Shown here piece by piece: positions 26,311-40,540 of a stretch of DNA of 64,000 nucleotides. The notes beneath the pieces are model-generated. The model saw only the letters and a list, made by a program, of their open reading frames with translations, ran no database searches and had not been told where the DNA came from. Where the stretch lies: NCBI RefSeq assembly GCF_001640805.2, contig NC_066838.1, positions 4,303,101 to 4,367,100 on the forward strand, in the 5' to 3' direction. Source of the stretch: Lates calcarifer. Its lineage: Eukaryota; Chordata; Actinopteri; Centropomidae. Positions within the stretch are counted from its first letter, which is position 1, and each line of letters opens with the position of its first letter. Position numbers and translations under genes: made by a program.

Positions 26311-26709
26311 GGCTACACATGTAGTACTTGCTAGTATTCATTGATGGTTTTGGTATTTTCATGGGATTTGTTGACATAAGAAAAGTCAAGAATATCAAGA
26401 ATTATCCTTAAATATATTCTGTCAAGGTTGAACTGAATGTCAATCATGTGTGTGTGTGTGGGTGTGTGCTCAGTTCAACACAGTAGTAAGAGCTAGCAAG
26501 GAAAAGAGTTTTCCTGCTAGCTTTAATTCTTAAGAGCTTCTTGCTACATCTTAACATTTTTCTCAGCCTAAACCTAAGCTTTTTAAAACTCTTTAACTTG
26601 CACTATACTCAGCTACATGGAAGCGGGTTTTAGCCTTATTAAATGTTGATGTTTAACCTCCAACATCTGTCAGTGCAGGCCTGTAACCCTGCCCTGTTTT
26701 TCCCTTCAG

Positions 26710-27583
26710 AATATTTGCCATGCTACATGGGAAGGCTCTGAACTCCACCCTGCTCTTGCTCCTCATCCCCATCATCTTTGCTTCTGCCCATAGTCGCTCT
26801 TACCCCTGTTTTTCCCGTAATGACACTGAATTCCAGCACCTGGTGCTCCACCCGGACCCCTCAGTGGGGACGGTGTACGTGGGTGCCAGGGACCACCTCT
26901 TCCAGCTGGACGGATTAGATGGACTCCGACTGGAACAAGAGGAGAGGACAGGTCCAGTTAGCGATAGCAAAGACTGCCTTCCCCCGGTCACGGAGCTCAA
27001 CTGTCCCCAGGCCAGGAAAACCAGTAATCACAACAAATTACTGCTGGTAGATCCAAAGGCGCTGGAGTTGATCACTTGTGGCAGTGTCCACCAGGGCACC
27101 TGCCAGAAACGCAACCTGTCATCGATTAAAAATATTCTCTTCTCCACCGAGAGGCCTGTGGATACACAGTATGTTGCAGCCAATGATCCATCAGTGTCAA
27201 CTGTGGGACTGGTGGTGGGGCCTCGTGGTGGGGAGAGGACAGTAATGTATGTGGGTAGGGGCTATACCGCCAGCCACCCACCCATCTCTACCCGCCACCT
27301 TTCATCAGAACCCATCTTTTCCTACGAGGAGACAGCTAAGCTGGCTGTAGCTGGGCGTCTGTCGGAGTACGACCACCATTTTGTGACAGCGTTCACACGC
27401 CGCACGTATGTGTACTTCTTGTTTTACCGCCGTGACATCAAGTCGGCATCGAGAGAGTACCGAACCTATGCCGCACGAGTGTGCCTGGATGACACCTCCT
27501 ACTATTCCTACGTGGAAGTTCCTCTTGTCTGCCGATCTCCCACTTCTCCTTCAAGGACATACAACCTGCTCCAGGCAGCCCAG
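26710..27583 (+). CDS. plxnb1: plxnb1 coding exon 1 (start codon, signal peptide, most of sema domain)
   Basis: The acceptor TTTTTCCCTTCAG precedes the exon, so at least one untranslated exon lies upstream. The ATG is at 26720; the first 10 bases are 5' UTR. It encodes residues 1-288: a hydrophobic leader ([13 protein letters not shown]) then sema-domain sequence with [11 protein letters not shown]. The donor is CAG|GTACTG, phase 0. Confidence 0.93.
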
Positions 27584-30500
27584 GTACTGTGGGTTTATAC
27601 GTGTTTATCATGTAGGTAAAAACAACTCAAAATAGTTGGATAGTTGAATTTCTTTGTCGTGAGAGAGCTTTACTTTCAAGTCTTGCTGTCAGAAATGGAT
27701 TTACATCAATGTTCCACTGATACTGGCTTTGTTTAGCTTTCCCAAGTTTTTCCCATGCTTTTGTTGCAACAGGTGGGACAAGGTGCAGGCCGGGAAGGCA
27801 AGGATCTGCTGGGTGTCTTCTCCACCCACATCAGCTCCACAAACAGCAATCCCTTGGATGCCTCAGCTCTGTGCGTTTACCCTCTGGACGAGCTTGACAG
27901 GCACATTGACTCCACCCGTGACCTCTGCTACACCCAGGATGGAAGAGTGGAGGGAAAAGGAGAGGTGGCCTACATAGAGTATGAGGTCAAGTCAAGCTGT
28001 GCCAACCTGCCCCCGGTAAAGACACAAGAGAGGAAGGGTTTGGGGATTTTTAAACAGTCATCTCTGTCAATAACATGCTCATACAAGACTCTCAAATTGC
28101 TGTTTCTCTCTGGTCCTCTTAGAATTGCATGCTACAGTGTTTTCTGCTTTGTGTGCTTGTTACATTATGCATAATTGCCTTATGGTACACACATTAGGGC
28201 TATACATCATTATGAATTATTTCCTGCTGTCTTCCTGTACCTTGAACTTATTGACTCAGTCAGCTTCAGTGTTCCGAGAAAGACAAAACAGAGAGAATAT
28301 ACAACCATGTAACAAAGGTTGACTTCACTGGCAAAATTAAGCCAAGAAACAGGAAGAAATAGTGGCTATAGATAATGGATGGTTGGAAGTCTTGTAATGA
28401 GGCCTTTGTTGAAAAGCCCAGTGCTTACAGATGCCCCCAGGAGTAGTTTTGCCCAGCTGCAGCCCTCCAGTGACCCCCCACCCCAACCACCCCCCCACCC
28501 TGATGCAGCCACTCAGGTCCTGTCAGCCCTCAGAACTATTTAATGGGATCGTTAGGGATCAATAAACCAAACTAACCCTGAATCAGCTGTGCTGCTGCTT
28601 AATGAGCACTGACAAGGAAGGATTGGAGTTCTTTTGAAAACCACTGACATAAGAGGACAGAGAGTGAGAGAGGAAGGAGGGAGACATAAAGACATGGGAA
28701 TAGAAAGATTGTAGCACAGAGAGTAACAGAGGGAAAGAACCTAGAGAAAGAATATGCTGAAAAAAACTGAGAGATGATTGAAGGAAGAGAGGACAGGAAA
28801 GATGTATTAGATCAAAGTCCCCCACCCATCTTTTTTTTTTAATAAACAAACCATAAGTAGACTAAAACAAGATGTCCCATTCTACTTCCTCCTTCATGGC
28901 CAATTATCTATAGCCAGAGCTCCAAGACTTACTGGAAAGCAGGATTTAGAAGGCTTGGTTTGCCAAACCAAAGGAGTGAGTTGGCTGTCTCTGAATGAGT
29001 CTACTTTAACCTATGGTGCAATCCTCTTATGATGAATTAAGAGGATTCAGAAGCTCTGAGGCAATAACAGGAAAGAATGGGAGATAAATGGAAGGACAAA
29101 CCAGCTAACAAAACTCTTTCAAATTTTGTAGAATACCCTGAAGGCATATCCATGCGGCTCTGACCACACCCCTAGTCCAATGGCGAGCCGGGCACCGCTG
29201 GAAGCTAAAGCTGTGTGGCACACCTCAGCCGCCCGTCTTACTGCTGTGGCCGTCAGTGTCAGAGACAAACACAGCATCGCTTTCCTGGGAGACTCCAAAG
29301 GGACCCTACATAAGGTAGCTAATCCCATTTGCTGTCCTGTATTTATTGTTGTGCCAGTTTCTTTAGGCCCTTTAGCCTGCCCAAGCATGACTTAGGTGCC
29401 AGGCAGGGAGACGCCCTGGACAAATCAACAATGCATTTCGGGGATGACAAAGATCTGTGTATCATGGAAATATTTAGACCATTAGACAGTCTCTTATAAA
29501 GGTAGTTTCCTAATTTCACATTTTCTGCAACACCCAAGTGTTGGGGCTTACCTAATACTGTCAGTCCTGCCCTTGAGGCTGTTACCATCTGCTCCTTTTA
29601 AGAATATCTATGAATCATTTCCCAGGAAAGCAAACACACCTCACACCACATAAAACGTGGACGTTTCTTGTCCAAGTCTATGCTGGTTCCCATATACTTG
29701 TGCATCACTCTGTGACTACAGCCTGGAAGATTCCAGTCATTCTGACTTTCCCAGCGTTCCAACATACACAGACCAGCATACCAACATGATCCCATGGTTA
29801 ATACATTTGCTTTTTGTTCTGTGGACTGCAGTATGTGATTATTGGAGACTTGAACTTGATGCATTTTTTAGCTAATGCTGTCAGATTTTTTTGGAGGACT
29901 GCTGGAATGTGTTGCCCAAAATAGATTTGGGATTTGCACCTTGTTTGTTAAGGCCTGAGTACTGCTTTTCGCGGTATTGTCCAAAAACACTATATCTGTA
30001 TAGATCTGATAGTTATACGTAGAGATTGAGATAAGAGTTATGGAGACATAACTCTGCTGTGAGGTATTCGAGGAGTTGGTTTTGTTTGTGCTGTGCTGTG
30101 TGTGTGTATGTGTGTGTTTGATGTATGCATGAAAGACAAAGAGTGTGACATAGAGCCAGACACAGTAATTTTAGGTAGCAGATCAAAGCAGCACTGAATG
30201 TAGCCATCTGAAGTAAGCCATTGTAACAGGATTATCGTATCACAGCAGGTTAAATTCCACAGCGTCCAGATACAGGACTGTGTATGTGCATGTGTGTATT
30301 TGGGATTGTCGGTCGAAAGGTCTTTACACACTGGAGGAAATTTTTTGTATGATTTTTCAAACAGTTGTTTTTGTTTTTTGTATTACAAGGCAAAAATGCA
30401 AAAAAATTTCTGAGCTTTCACACCATGAATAAAGGCATCAGCCAAATCAATCAATCACAAAAAACAGCCAGGGTGTAGCTTTATCACCTGTATATTCACA

Positions 30501-33500
30501 TGCGAGTGTTTCACACTTTTTTTGTTTTGTTTAGGTTTTTGTGCACAAAAAAAGTGTTATGATGAGCAGTGACTACCTGGCGTGTTGTTGTCACTGTGAA
30601 GCAACCAGCAGAGACTTCAGAGTCTACTAAAGAAAAAAGACGTGTCAGAACTTGCCTGAGTATCAAACTAATCCAGTGATAACTGTCTGTATATTCATGG
30701 GGGCATTGCAAAAGGAACATTCAAAGGACACTATTTGCCAACATGTAAACAAACCTGGGCTAAAAAAAACAGGGCTCAAATAAGAATACCTGTACAGCAC
30801 ACTTGATGAGCTCTGCAGTCCTGATGGTTTTAATTCCTTCTTTCATCATAATGATTACTAATTTGGCCTGTATGTTGATCTTAACATGTTTCCTGTGTTG
30901 GATCAGCAAAATGATTTGTTTTCATCTATTTTCACACAAAAGTCAAATTTCAGGCTGAGCTGATTTAAAAAAAAAACTGAGCTGTTCATCTGAAAAGAAA
31001 AGATCCACTTCAAATGACAGGAGGACCACTGAGTTCACAGAAACACAGTAGGTAATGGGTGTGCTGGGTGTGAGAAATACACATACTACGGCTCACTGTA
31101 ATGTAACTGTAACTTCTGTAACTTCTCTTAACTTTAGTTAAACAGTAGAATGCATTTTTGCACAGAGAAAAGTGTATGAATTCTGTTCCCCATCTGTTAC
31201 ATCGAAATTGCTTCTTGAGAGGATCACGTCAAAACCAGTATGGAGAGGAAGAATGTTTACAGTGGCTAGTTTCAATGTTCATAGTTAAAGTAAAACTTAA
31301 AAAAAATGCAAAGCTGTATTTCAGTGCACCATCATATTCTCCACAGAATATAACATGCAAAACAACAAATTGCGCTAATGTCTCTAAGTCATCACGCATA
31401 ACAAAGCATCTTTCCATGCCATTACGTGTTGAGTGCATCCTCTTAATGGGACAACTGATTCTCCATTCTGTTCACAGTGATCAAGTGAGAGCTTTATGGA
31501 AAGAGGCATGAAAAACTCTGCTAATCTCATTAACATGAGGTAACATGAGAGTTTGAGGGCCTGGGAATCACTTAAGCCAGAGGTGTCTTCCTGTGGTTCA
31601 TATTAGATTTGACTGTGTGGTAATCACATTCATGGCCACTTCTGCTGCGATCCTGCACAAGTGTGATTTGATTTGCTTTTGAGTTGTAAGCTGAAGAAGA
31701 TATTCCTTTTGTGGTATTTTCTTTTTTGTCAGGCCTTCGTTTTAGTCCTGCAGTGGGGAAGGTACCAGTTTTGTCTAAAATTGCCTGTCCATAGATATAA
31801 ATCCATTGCTAATGATATTAGTTATATATCATATATACCAGAATTTCTGAATCATCTTCTGTTTTTCTGGTTTACTTCCCCAGGTATATCTTGGTCAAGA
31901 TGGCATGGTGGAGGTATATGCGAACACAACAATCCATCCCAACTCACCAATTAACAGTGATCTTTTATTGGATCAGACTGGAGCGCACATCTATGTCATG
32001 ACCAGAAATACTGTAAGTCTCAGTCGCACAATTTTGCACAGTTGTAGGTTTGCACAGTTTCTGTAAAGTAAAAGAAATGCAGCATGTAGAATCCAGCAGT
32101 CTTAGCAAGTAATCAGGTTTTGTGTGTTTTATACTTAAACTACCAAACAGATGTATAAATGGCCATAGCCTTTTTGTTGAGTCTGCCTATTCAACCACTC
32201 ACCCAGATGTCCCCATACACGAGACTGAACATGGCTTATCATTCATCGTCAGACAATGTTGTTTGTCAGAGGTTTTCAGGCTTTGATACTTCCTCAAGCT
32301 GCGTCTCTCTCACTGAAAAAGAGGATAACAGAATAAGAGGCAAAAAGCATAAAAGAAAACAGAGAGGCCAGCTGGCTGCAAAGGTCAAAGATCACTAACC
32401 CCACTGTGATGGGTACAACAGTCAGCAGGAGATGTAGGGTCAGACATAACAATGGTATTGATCAGAGAAAGTGGCCTCCATTGTGTTGGCACACTCCCTA
32501 TAGAGTGTCTCTGTGTGGGTAGCTGTACATGCTGATAAATGGATTTGGGAAAGTGCTAGTCTATACATTGAATTGCTTGCGTCACCTCTGGACCACAGAA
32601 TACCTTCATCCAAATGCAGACCAGCCTCAAGTTACACTGAGCATTGTAAAACAGTATGAATATGATTACAAACATTACACCTGTCATAAAACTACTGGCA
32701 GGCTGAAATTTAGTTTCTGGGAGTCAGAAATATTGTAGTATTTCTGACTCCAGAAATACTACAAAATACTACAGAAATATCAAGTCATTCAAGATGGCAC
32801 TCCCTAGTGTGCGACACTGCATGCATTTTTGCATTTTTGTTTGTTTTTATTTTTTTATGTCTATGTTATGTTTTCTTATTGTGTTATATTGTATCATATT
32901 GTATTTTTAAGAATTTTTGCGACTCGGACAAACGCACAAGAATTCTAATGTGCTTGTACTTACATGTACGTGTGCAAATGGCAAATAAACTCTCTAATCT
33001 AAATACTGCAATATCTATGGCTTTGCTCATGTATTGGCAAAGCCAGAGAACTAAGCTAGATAATGCTTAAATAATGCTGAGTGAATGCACATAAGATAAT
33101 GAGACATAAAACTATAAAATCAGGTGTATCACAGTGATTACTAATTGGAAAAGAAAACCATGTAACACTGTCAAATTAGGAATAGATAACTTTGGGAATC
33201 AGACAGTAAGTGGAGTTTGAGGATTTCTGTCCAAAACCCTCACATGTGATTGTTAAGCTAATTTTTAAGCTAAAACATCATCAGTGGGAAGTGTGACCTA
33301 GCTAGGAATGTTACGGCTGATTTGAAAGAGGAAAGTGGACATTATAAGCTAGCCTAGCTAATATTAAATGACTAACAAGATAGACCATGCTAGAGGAGCA
33401 CTAACTTGAAGTTAGTTAAGCTCAGGCGAGGCAAGAGATAAAAGAAGTAACATAAAGAGTTGATATTATGGACCTTAACACTGTCATTAGTAACCCAACT

Positions 33501-35133
33501 GAAGAAAGATACATTATTAGATTTGAAGTTCAGAGAAGCTAAGTACAAATTAACTATCTAGCTAGAAAGCTAACAATATGCAAACAATATAAATAAAAAA
33601 AATGTGAGTGGCACATAAAATGTGGACAACAGTCTTAAAACAATCACGTGCTCTTCAGTACTCATTCATATTACTCAGTCAGTGTGTAAGTCTGTAACAC
33701 TGTGGTTGGCAGTCAAAGAAATCCAAGGCACTCTGATGTGAGTTTATAAAAGCTCAACAAAGGACAAGAATGAAATACTGAACTAGTGAGCTGAACAATC
33801 ATTGTTTTGTTCTTAAAAAAAAAGTACAAATTCAGCAACTTTTGCAAAATGAAAAATATATTATCATTTTATGCAGCAGCCTCCTCATGATTTATTATTA
33901 AAAGAAAAAAAAAACATTTGCAACCCCCCTCTGTTTTAGCGGTCTATTACACAGTGGAAACCAGAGACATAAAAAAAAGGAACATCCCAACTGTATCCTC
34001 CAGATCCACCAAAGAAATATGAATGAATGAATACTCACCCCCACTCATCTGTCATTTTCAGGTAGAGAAGCGCCCGGTAGCAGAATGTGGAGATCACCTG
34101 GACTGTCAGTCCTGTCTGTCTGCCAGAGATCCCTACTGTGGCTGGTGTGTCTTGGAGGGAAGGTGAGTCAGGGTGCATATGCAAGGCGAAAAGAAAAAAA
34201 AAAAAAAAAAAAGGAACGGTGGGGCTTCTGCAAAGGCTCTCATGCATCCACTCTGCTACTTTCTCTGCACTCGTCTCTCTTACTTCTCTGTGGTATTTCA
34301 GGTGTGGCCAGCAGTGGGAGTGCCAGCGAGGGTCTCTGCAGGGCCAGTGGTTGTGGAGTTTCAACCAGACGCAGAAGTGCCTCAGTATTCAGCACCTAAG
34401 CCTCTACAACATCAGCCGTGGGGAGAAAACTGATGTAATGCTGGGGAAAGAGTGGGGAACAGATGGGAGTAATGTGCTGTTATATTCTACTGTATGCCTG
34501 TTGTAGTCTTTCTTGAGTTTCATTTATACAAAAATATTTTAACTATTTGAACTTTTTCTGTCCAGTGGGGAGTAGAATTGATTTATTTATTTTCCCACCT
34601 TTTTCTTATTTTTCTTGATGCCTCTTTCCCCTTCTGTCCCCCTCCCACAGATTGCAGTGTCAGTAGAGGGTCTTCCCAGGCTAGGAGAAGGAGAGTTCTA
34701 CTCTTGCTTCTTCCAGGACACAGAAACTCCTGCCTCAACCACTAATAACGGTGTAACATGCTCCACCCCTGATGCCAGCAGTCTACCCCCCATTAGCCAT
34801 GGAGATGGTGAGTATCCTTTATTTGTTCAGCAGTTGTACCTCATGGGTCAGCTTTCTTCAGTATATGCAAAACATATAAAGGCTGTGTGCAACAAGTTAA
34901 AAACTGTAAAAAAAAAAAAAAACATATCAAAGCAGCATTATAATGCTCATATGAACTACAGAAAAGTTGGTCAGCTATTATGAAGTTGTCATATAGTGAC
35001 CACTGATTGGTTTCATTGCAGAATTTGTGATGGTGACTCTGTCACTACGTCTCACAAATGTGACTGTGGCAGAGACAGAATTCACTTTCTACAACTGCAG
35101 CTTGGTTCAGCAGCTCTCTGGACGTAGGCCGTG

Positions 35134-35171
<38 letters not shown>

Positions 35172-38100
35172 ACATATCACATCGCTCAACAGTCTATCAA
35201 AATATGTTATGTGTTAGCTGGTCTGCTAAGTTGTTTTGTGTTTGTAAACTTTAAAAGAATGCCTGTTTACACATTATATTTCTGAGTGAGTGGTTAAATT
35301 TCTTTTATACCTAAAGCTCTGCATTGTTGCTTTGACAAATTCAGGACTGCCAAATATGTGTTATATGGATTTTAATTGTAAAGATACTATTGCAGATTAT
35401 CCCTTTCAGTTATAGGGCTGCCTGTATAAATATCAAGTGGAAAGTACTGTTTTATCAAGTGATGTGCCAGGAGGTGCAAGTGAAAGGAACAGCAAAGTAC
35501 AGATAATACAATCTCTGCTAATTTAATTATCTATGAATGTAGTAGGAGTTGTTGTAAGGACTAACATGTTTACTGACATTAATTTGTATCGTGATCTGTT
35601 TTGTTCTTCCTGTACTTCTGCTGTGTGCTTTTCAAGATGCCAAGGGTGTGTTAGCAGTCGCTGGGGGTGTAACTGGTGTATCCACCAGCATGTCTGCACA
35701 CACAAACACACCTGCAGCCAAGGAATCACTATCTACAACCAAAATGTGAGTTTAAGTCTGAAAAGGTCTTTTGATTGTATGTAGAAGTTGTTTTAACAGG
35801 ATTTCAGGGTTGTATATATTGTAAATTTAAGAAAAAAAAACAGTGTGCAATGTTACACTTCAAAGCATTAGGTTTGTTTTATGAACCGTTTATCATCTTG
35901 CATTATGCACCATGGTGTATATATTAGTCTGTGCCTGTGCTGTATGTTTGCTGTGTTTGGTGTTCTGTTTGTTGTGTTTTAGCTGTTTTAGTAGGTTTTT
36001 TATCATGAGTTTCTTTCTTAATGTCACTCATAAGTTGCTTCTTAATGTATTTGCAAACCCCCTCTGTTTTATCCTAATTTTGTCCCCTCCCCTGCTTTTT
36101 TTCTTGTCCTTTCCTTTTCTCACTTGTTCAACTGTGTTACTCCATCATCAAGTTCAAACCACCAACACCCACCATCCCACCACCCACCAGAAAACTGACC
36201 CCTTTACCCCCCACTGTCTGGGCTGCTCCTACAACAACAACAACAACAACCACAACAACACAGCCACCACCCACAGAGAAACCTTCCCTAACCACAGCAG
36301 CTGCCCCCTCAACTCCCACCACAGCCACACCACCCACCACCCCTAATGCTGAAACTACAGCACCCCTTGCCCTGCACACAACTTCCCGCTCTGTCAGGAC
36401 CCAGGCCACCACCATCCACGCTGATGTCATCACCATAGGCGAGTCCCTTTCTGATGTGGAGAGAACAACAGAGGAAAATGGTGCCACTACAAGAGGTTTT
36501 TCAGAGGATGAGGACACTGACACCTTAAATATCACTGATGAAACTCTCCACACTACATTTCGCAGCAGTACTAGTGGCCAAGTAGACTCTGACCTGAGGT
36601 TTTTAGAACTGTCTGGGGAAGTGGTGGGCTCTTCCTCTGATGTAAGCTCAACTACTTCCAGCGAAGTGGCCCTTTTAACAGATCTTCCTTTGAGTGACAG
36701 TAAAGACTCTAAGGAGACTGACTCACCTCTGTGGTTGAATGAGTGGGAGAAGCCGGAGGGAGAGACTGAGGTGGACTCTGCAACGAGTTCCACTGTTGCA
36801 GGTGCCAGCGAAAACATAGTCATCTATACACAATCACCTAAAACAGTTGCTGACCCCGACTCTGAATCTGCAACAAACTACCAATCTGATTCTTCGACTG
36901 ACTCTTATTTTCTGGTGAGTGCAGTAGCCGCGTGTGCAGCCCGTGTAGAAACTGCTTGAGTTCATAGACAATTTTGAAAAGATGCTTATTTTGTTTTGTT
37001 GTTTTCTTGCTGAAAGTTAGAGCAGAAGCTTCACACCACTCTCACTTGTGTCCATTAAATATGAAGCCACAGGTGGGTAGCTTAGCCTAGCATTAAGACT
37101 ATAAGCAGGAGGAAAAACAGCTGGTCTGTGCAAAGGTAACAAATTCCACCTCCTAACACTTCTAAAGCTCCATAATTAACCCATGATATATATTGTTTGG
37201 AGGCCCATGCTAGCTGTTTCCCTGCTTCCAGTCTTTATTCTGAGGTATGCTAACCATCTCCTGGCTCTTGCTTTATATTTGACAAACAGATGTGAAAATG
37301 GTATCAGTCTTCTCATCTAACTTTTTACAAAACAAATGTGAAAGTTAATTCCCCCCAAATTTTAAACTATACCTGACTAGATACTAGATAAATCTAAATA
37401 TAATTAATAGAGTCAGTGTAACTACATGGCCCACAATCTGTTGCTGACAGTGTAGAATACTAAACAGTTATCTTTATTAGCTGTCCTGTCAACAAAAGGG
37501 CAAATGGCTGACTCAAAATCAATGTAATTTCAGATGTGAGGACCTGAGATTCAAGGCACTCATCTGTCAGTTATTGACTTGTCTACCCTATCCATATCAT
37601 TTCTCTTCACCTCATTCAATGCTAACTGCAAATAATAATGTTACACAAACCCAAAACATACTATACATTTCGTCCAACAAGCTAAAAGCTAGCTAAACTG
37701 CCATCCATTTGTTTATAAGGTCAACTCTCTTCTTTTGTTTTACTTGCATGCCCGGTGTTGTGGTGTGTTTTTGTGTCGGTACTTGCCCAGTTTTTGGCCC
37801 TCTTGAAGTTTTTTTTTGCAGTCTTTTGTTTTCATAGAGCAAATTCTCTTTTCTTTATAGCATCGAAATCAAAGATGATTTTAGTTCAGTCATTTCCTGC
37901 ATACGATATGACCAACATTATGTGGACCATCCCAGTTTATTCAGTTTTTGTGAAGACAGTCTGACAGGCAGGTTTGGTGGAATAGAGGAGAATGCCGTCT
38001 GCCCATGTACCTGGTACAAACTGTTATCTTTTGGTTTGGAGAAGTAATTATCTGAGGCTGATATTCATGGTTCCCTCAGTTCATTGAAACTTGCAAAAAA

Positions 38101-40493
38101 ACATTTTTTTAAGAGCCTGAGTGACCTGCACAGAGCCTTGACATCAAACATCTTTGGTTTGAACTGGAATGTGAGCCAGCCTTAATAGTATAAGAGCAGC
38201 ACATAACTCTAATTCCAGTTACAGACAGATATTTAACACCAAGTGGATAGCTATCTCAGACAAGAGAGCTCTGTCTCAGCAGCCTATAAATACCCATGAT
38301 TGTTAAATGAGATGTTCTCAGAGCAGGTGTCTACATAATGTTGGCCATTTAGAATAGAACAAATCCAGATGTAGGTCTGTAAAATATGTTTGCACTTTCT
38401 CCTCCTAAGTATAGCTATTTCTTACTATAATGGTTAATAATGTATCATCAGGAATGTCCGTGTGTGGAGAAAGTTCAGGATTCCCCTCTCCTCCCTGTCA
38501 ACGTGGAGAGGAAAATCACTCTGGTGGGACAACATCTAAACCTGTTTCAGGTAATGTAACCATCCACAGGCTCAATAGCCTCTTCCCGTCCTAGAGTAAA
38601 ACTGTATTTAAGTTGTGTTCATGCAGGCTATTAATCAGATTTTTGAATTTGAGCCCCATAACCATTTTATATGTTACAGTTAAAAGGCACGTTATTGAGG
38701 CACGTGTCTTTACCAGCAGCAAGTATGAGATAAGATTTAGAAACATGCAGGACATTTAAGTGATTGTCCTTGGTTATAGCTATGTTTTCTGTTAGCTTAG
38801 AGTAAATGATGAAGACCACAGGGCTTTCTGTTTATCCTAAGTATCCTAAGTAAAGGTCTCTATGTGATTATGTACATCCAGGATGAGAATTTGGACTACG
38901 AGTGTGTCTTGGCAATTGAGAATCAGTCAGTGGTGGTACAGGCCTCTGTGGAGTCGGATCCCAAAAAGCCATCAGTCTTCTTTATCACCTGCCAACCGTA
39001 CCAGGTCAGAAAATGAATGAATGTGATTTAACTCCTCAAGTGGAAATAATGAGTGAATAGTATGAATAGTGTGTTTAGTTTTTCCATATATGCACATTTT
39101 TAAATTGCAATTTCAAAGTGGTGTGCCCAGTAGTTCACCATCATTGTTCTCTGATTTTCAGTGGGTAATGGCACTCCTTTCTTTGTCTTTTTAACCACTG
39201 TGGCGATTAGTTCCATGCCAGCTACCCAGATTGTCTTCCATTTATTTTAAATTCATTACTCCCATTGTGCTGGCAAATGGACCATTTTTCATGAGTCTGT
39301 ACATAGTTTGAGTCAACACTGTCCAGCAGCAATACAAGAATATACTTTCATAAACTGAAAGGCAGCTAATCTGACCGCTATCCTACTGGTAGCATTCATA
39401 ATGACTGTAAATCACTACAGATCAACAAAGCGACATGTCACATCCAATCCCATATTACACCAATGAACCAGAGGCTGGCTATGTTAACAAAAATCAGTGA
39501 ACTGTTGTCTCTTGATTATATATGTTTGTGTGTGCATGAGTGTGTTTCATTATTGGTAATGGTAATTTGACAGATACTTTAACTGCCTTACACATGGCTG
39601 TGCATAACATCAACTCATATACTATATCACATACAGTGCTTATACTGTGTATGGCTGTGTTTCAGTATGCCTATTCTGTCTTGATGGAGGAATACCCAGC
39701 CACCATCAACGTGAGGAGAAAAAACAACTTCCTCATCGACAGCGCTGAGGATCTGTATGGTGGGGACTGTTTATAGTGTGTATATCTTTCTTGTGTGTGT
39801 CCCTGTGTGTGAGAAATCACATTCATGTGTTTACACGCTGTAATGGGTACATATTGTGTATGTATTTGATGTAAAAGTAATGTAATATTCTGACAGACTG
39901 CCCTGTCTCTTCCTCGTTTCAGTGACTTTGTTCAATTGTTCAGTGGGGCGGTCAGACTGCAGCCGATGTCGCACTGCTCACCCCAAGTATGGCTGTGTTT
40001 GGTGTGGTGGCGCTGCTAGCTCTCGCTGTGTGTATCAGGACTCCTGCACTGATGAGATCAAACACACCTGCCCTGCACCTGTCATTCACTTTGTAAGATT
40101 TTCTTACCCAGTTCTGAACAGAGAAAAAGTTGGAGGAATGAGAGACACACAACACAACAATTTATTTCTGTGTATTGATCTGTGTTGGGTTTGGACAGAG
40201 AGAGGGGGGTGGGGGGGTGGGGTAAGAGAAAGACAACATTGCAAATACACAGTCTACGTCAAAATGTTAGTAGTAATAATAATGATAATAGCTAGAAGAT
40301 AAAATAGAAATAATATAAATAAAATAATATTGACAGAGCAGTGAAACATTAATAGCAATAACGCTGCCACTAACACTAATAAACAAAATCTTGCTACTAG
40401 GTCTGTGTCAAACTCTGATTCGAAGTGAACTTAGAGAAATTTTTCCCATTTTGAATTTTTTTTTTTACTGTATATACTGTTACACACACACAC

Positions 40494-40540
<47 letters not shown>

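Larger units (their letters stand above)
32013..34061. other. plxnb1 intron 4
   Basis: Two kilobases of intron holding the hairpin at 32721 and the retroposon-like tail at 32791. Otherwise AT-rich without further recognisable features. Confidence 0.85.

Noticed and set aside
36137..36823. 228-residue open frame on the minus strand
   Set aside because: It is the antisense shadow of plexin exon 10, whose + strand frame joins neighbouring exons in phase.
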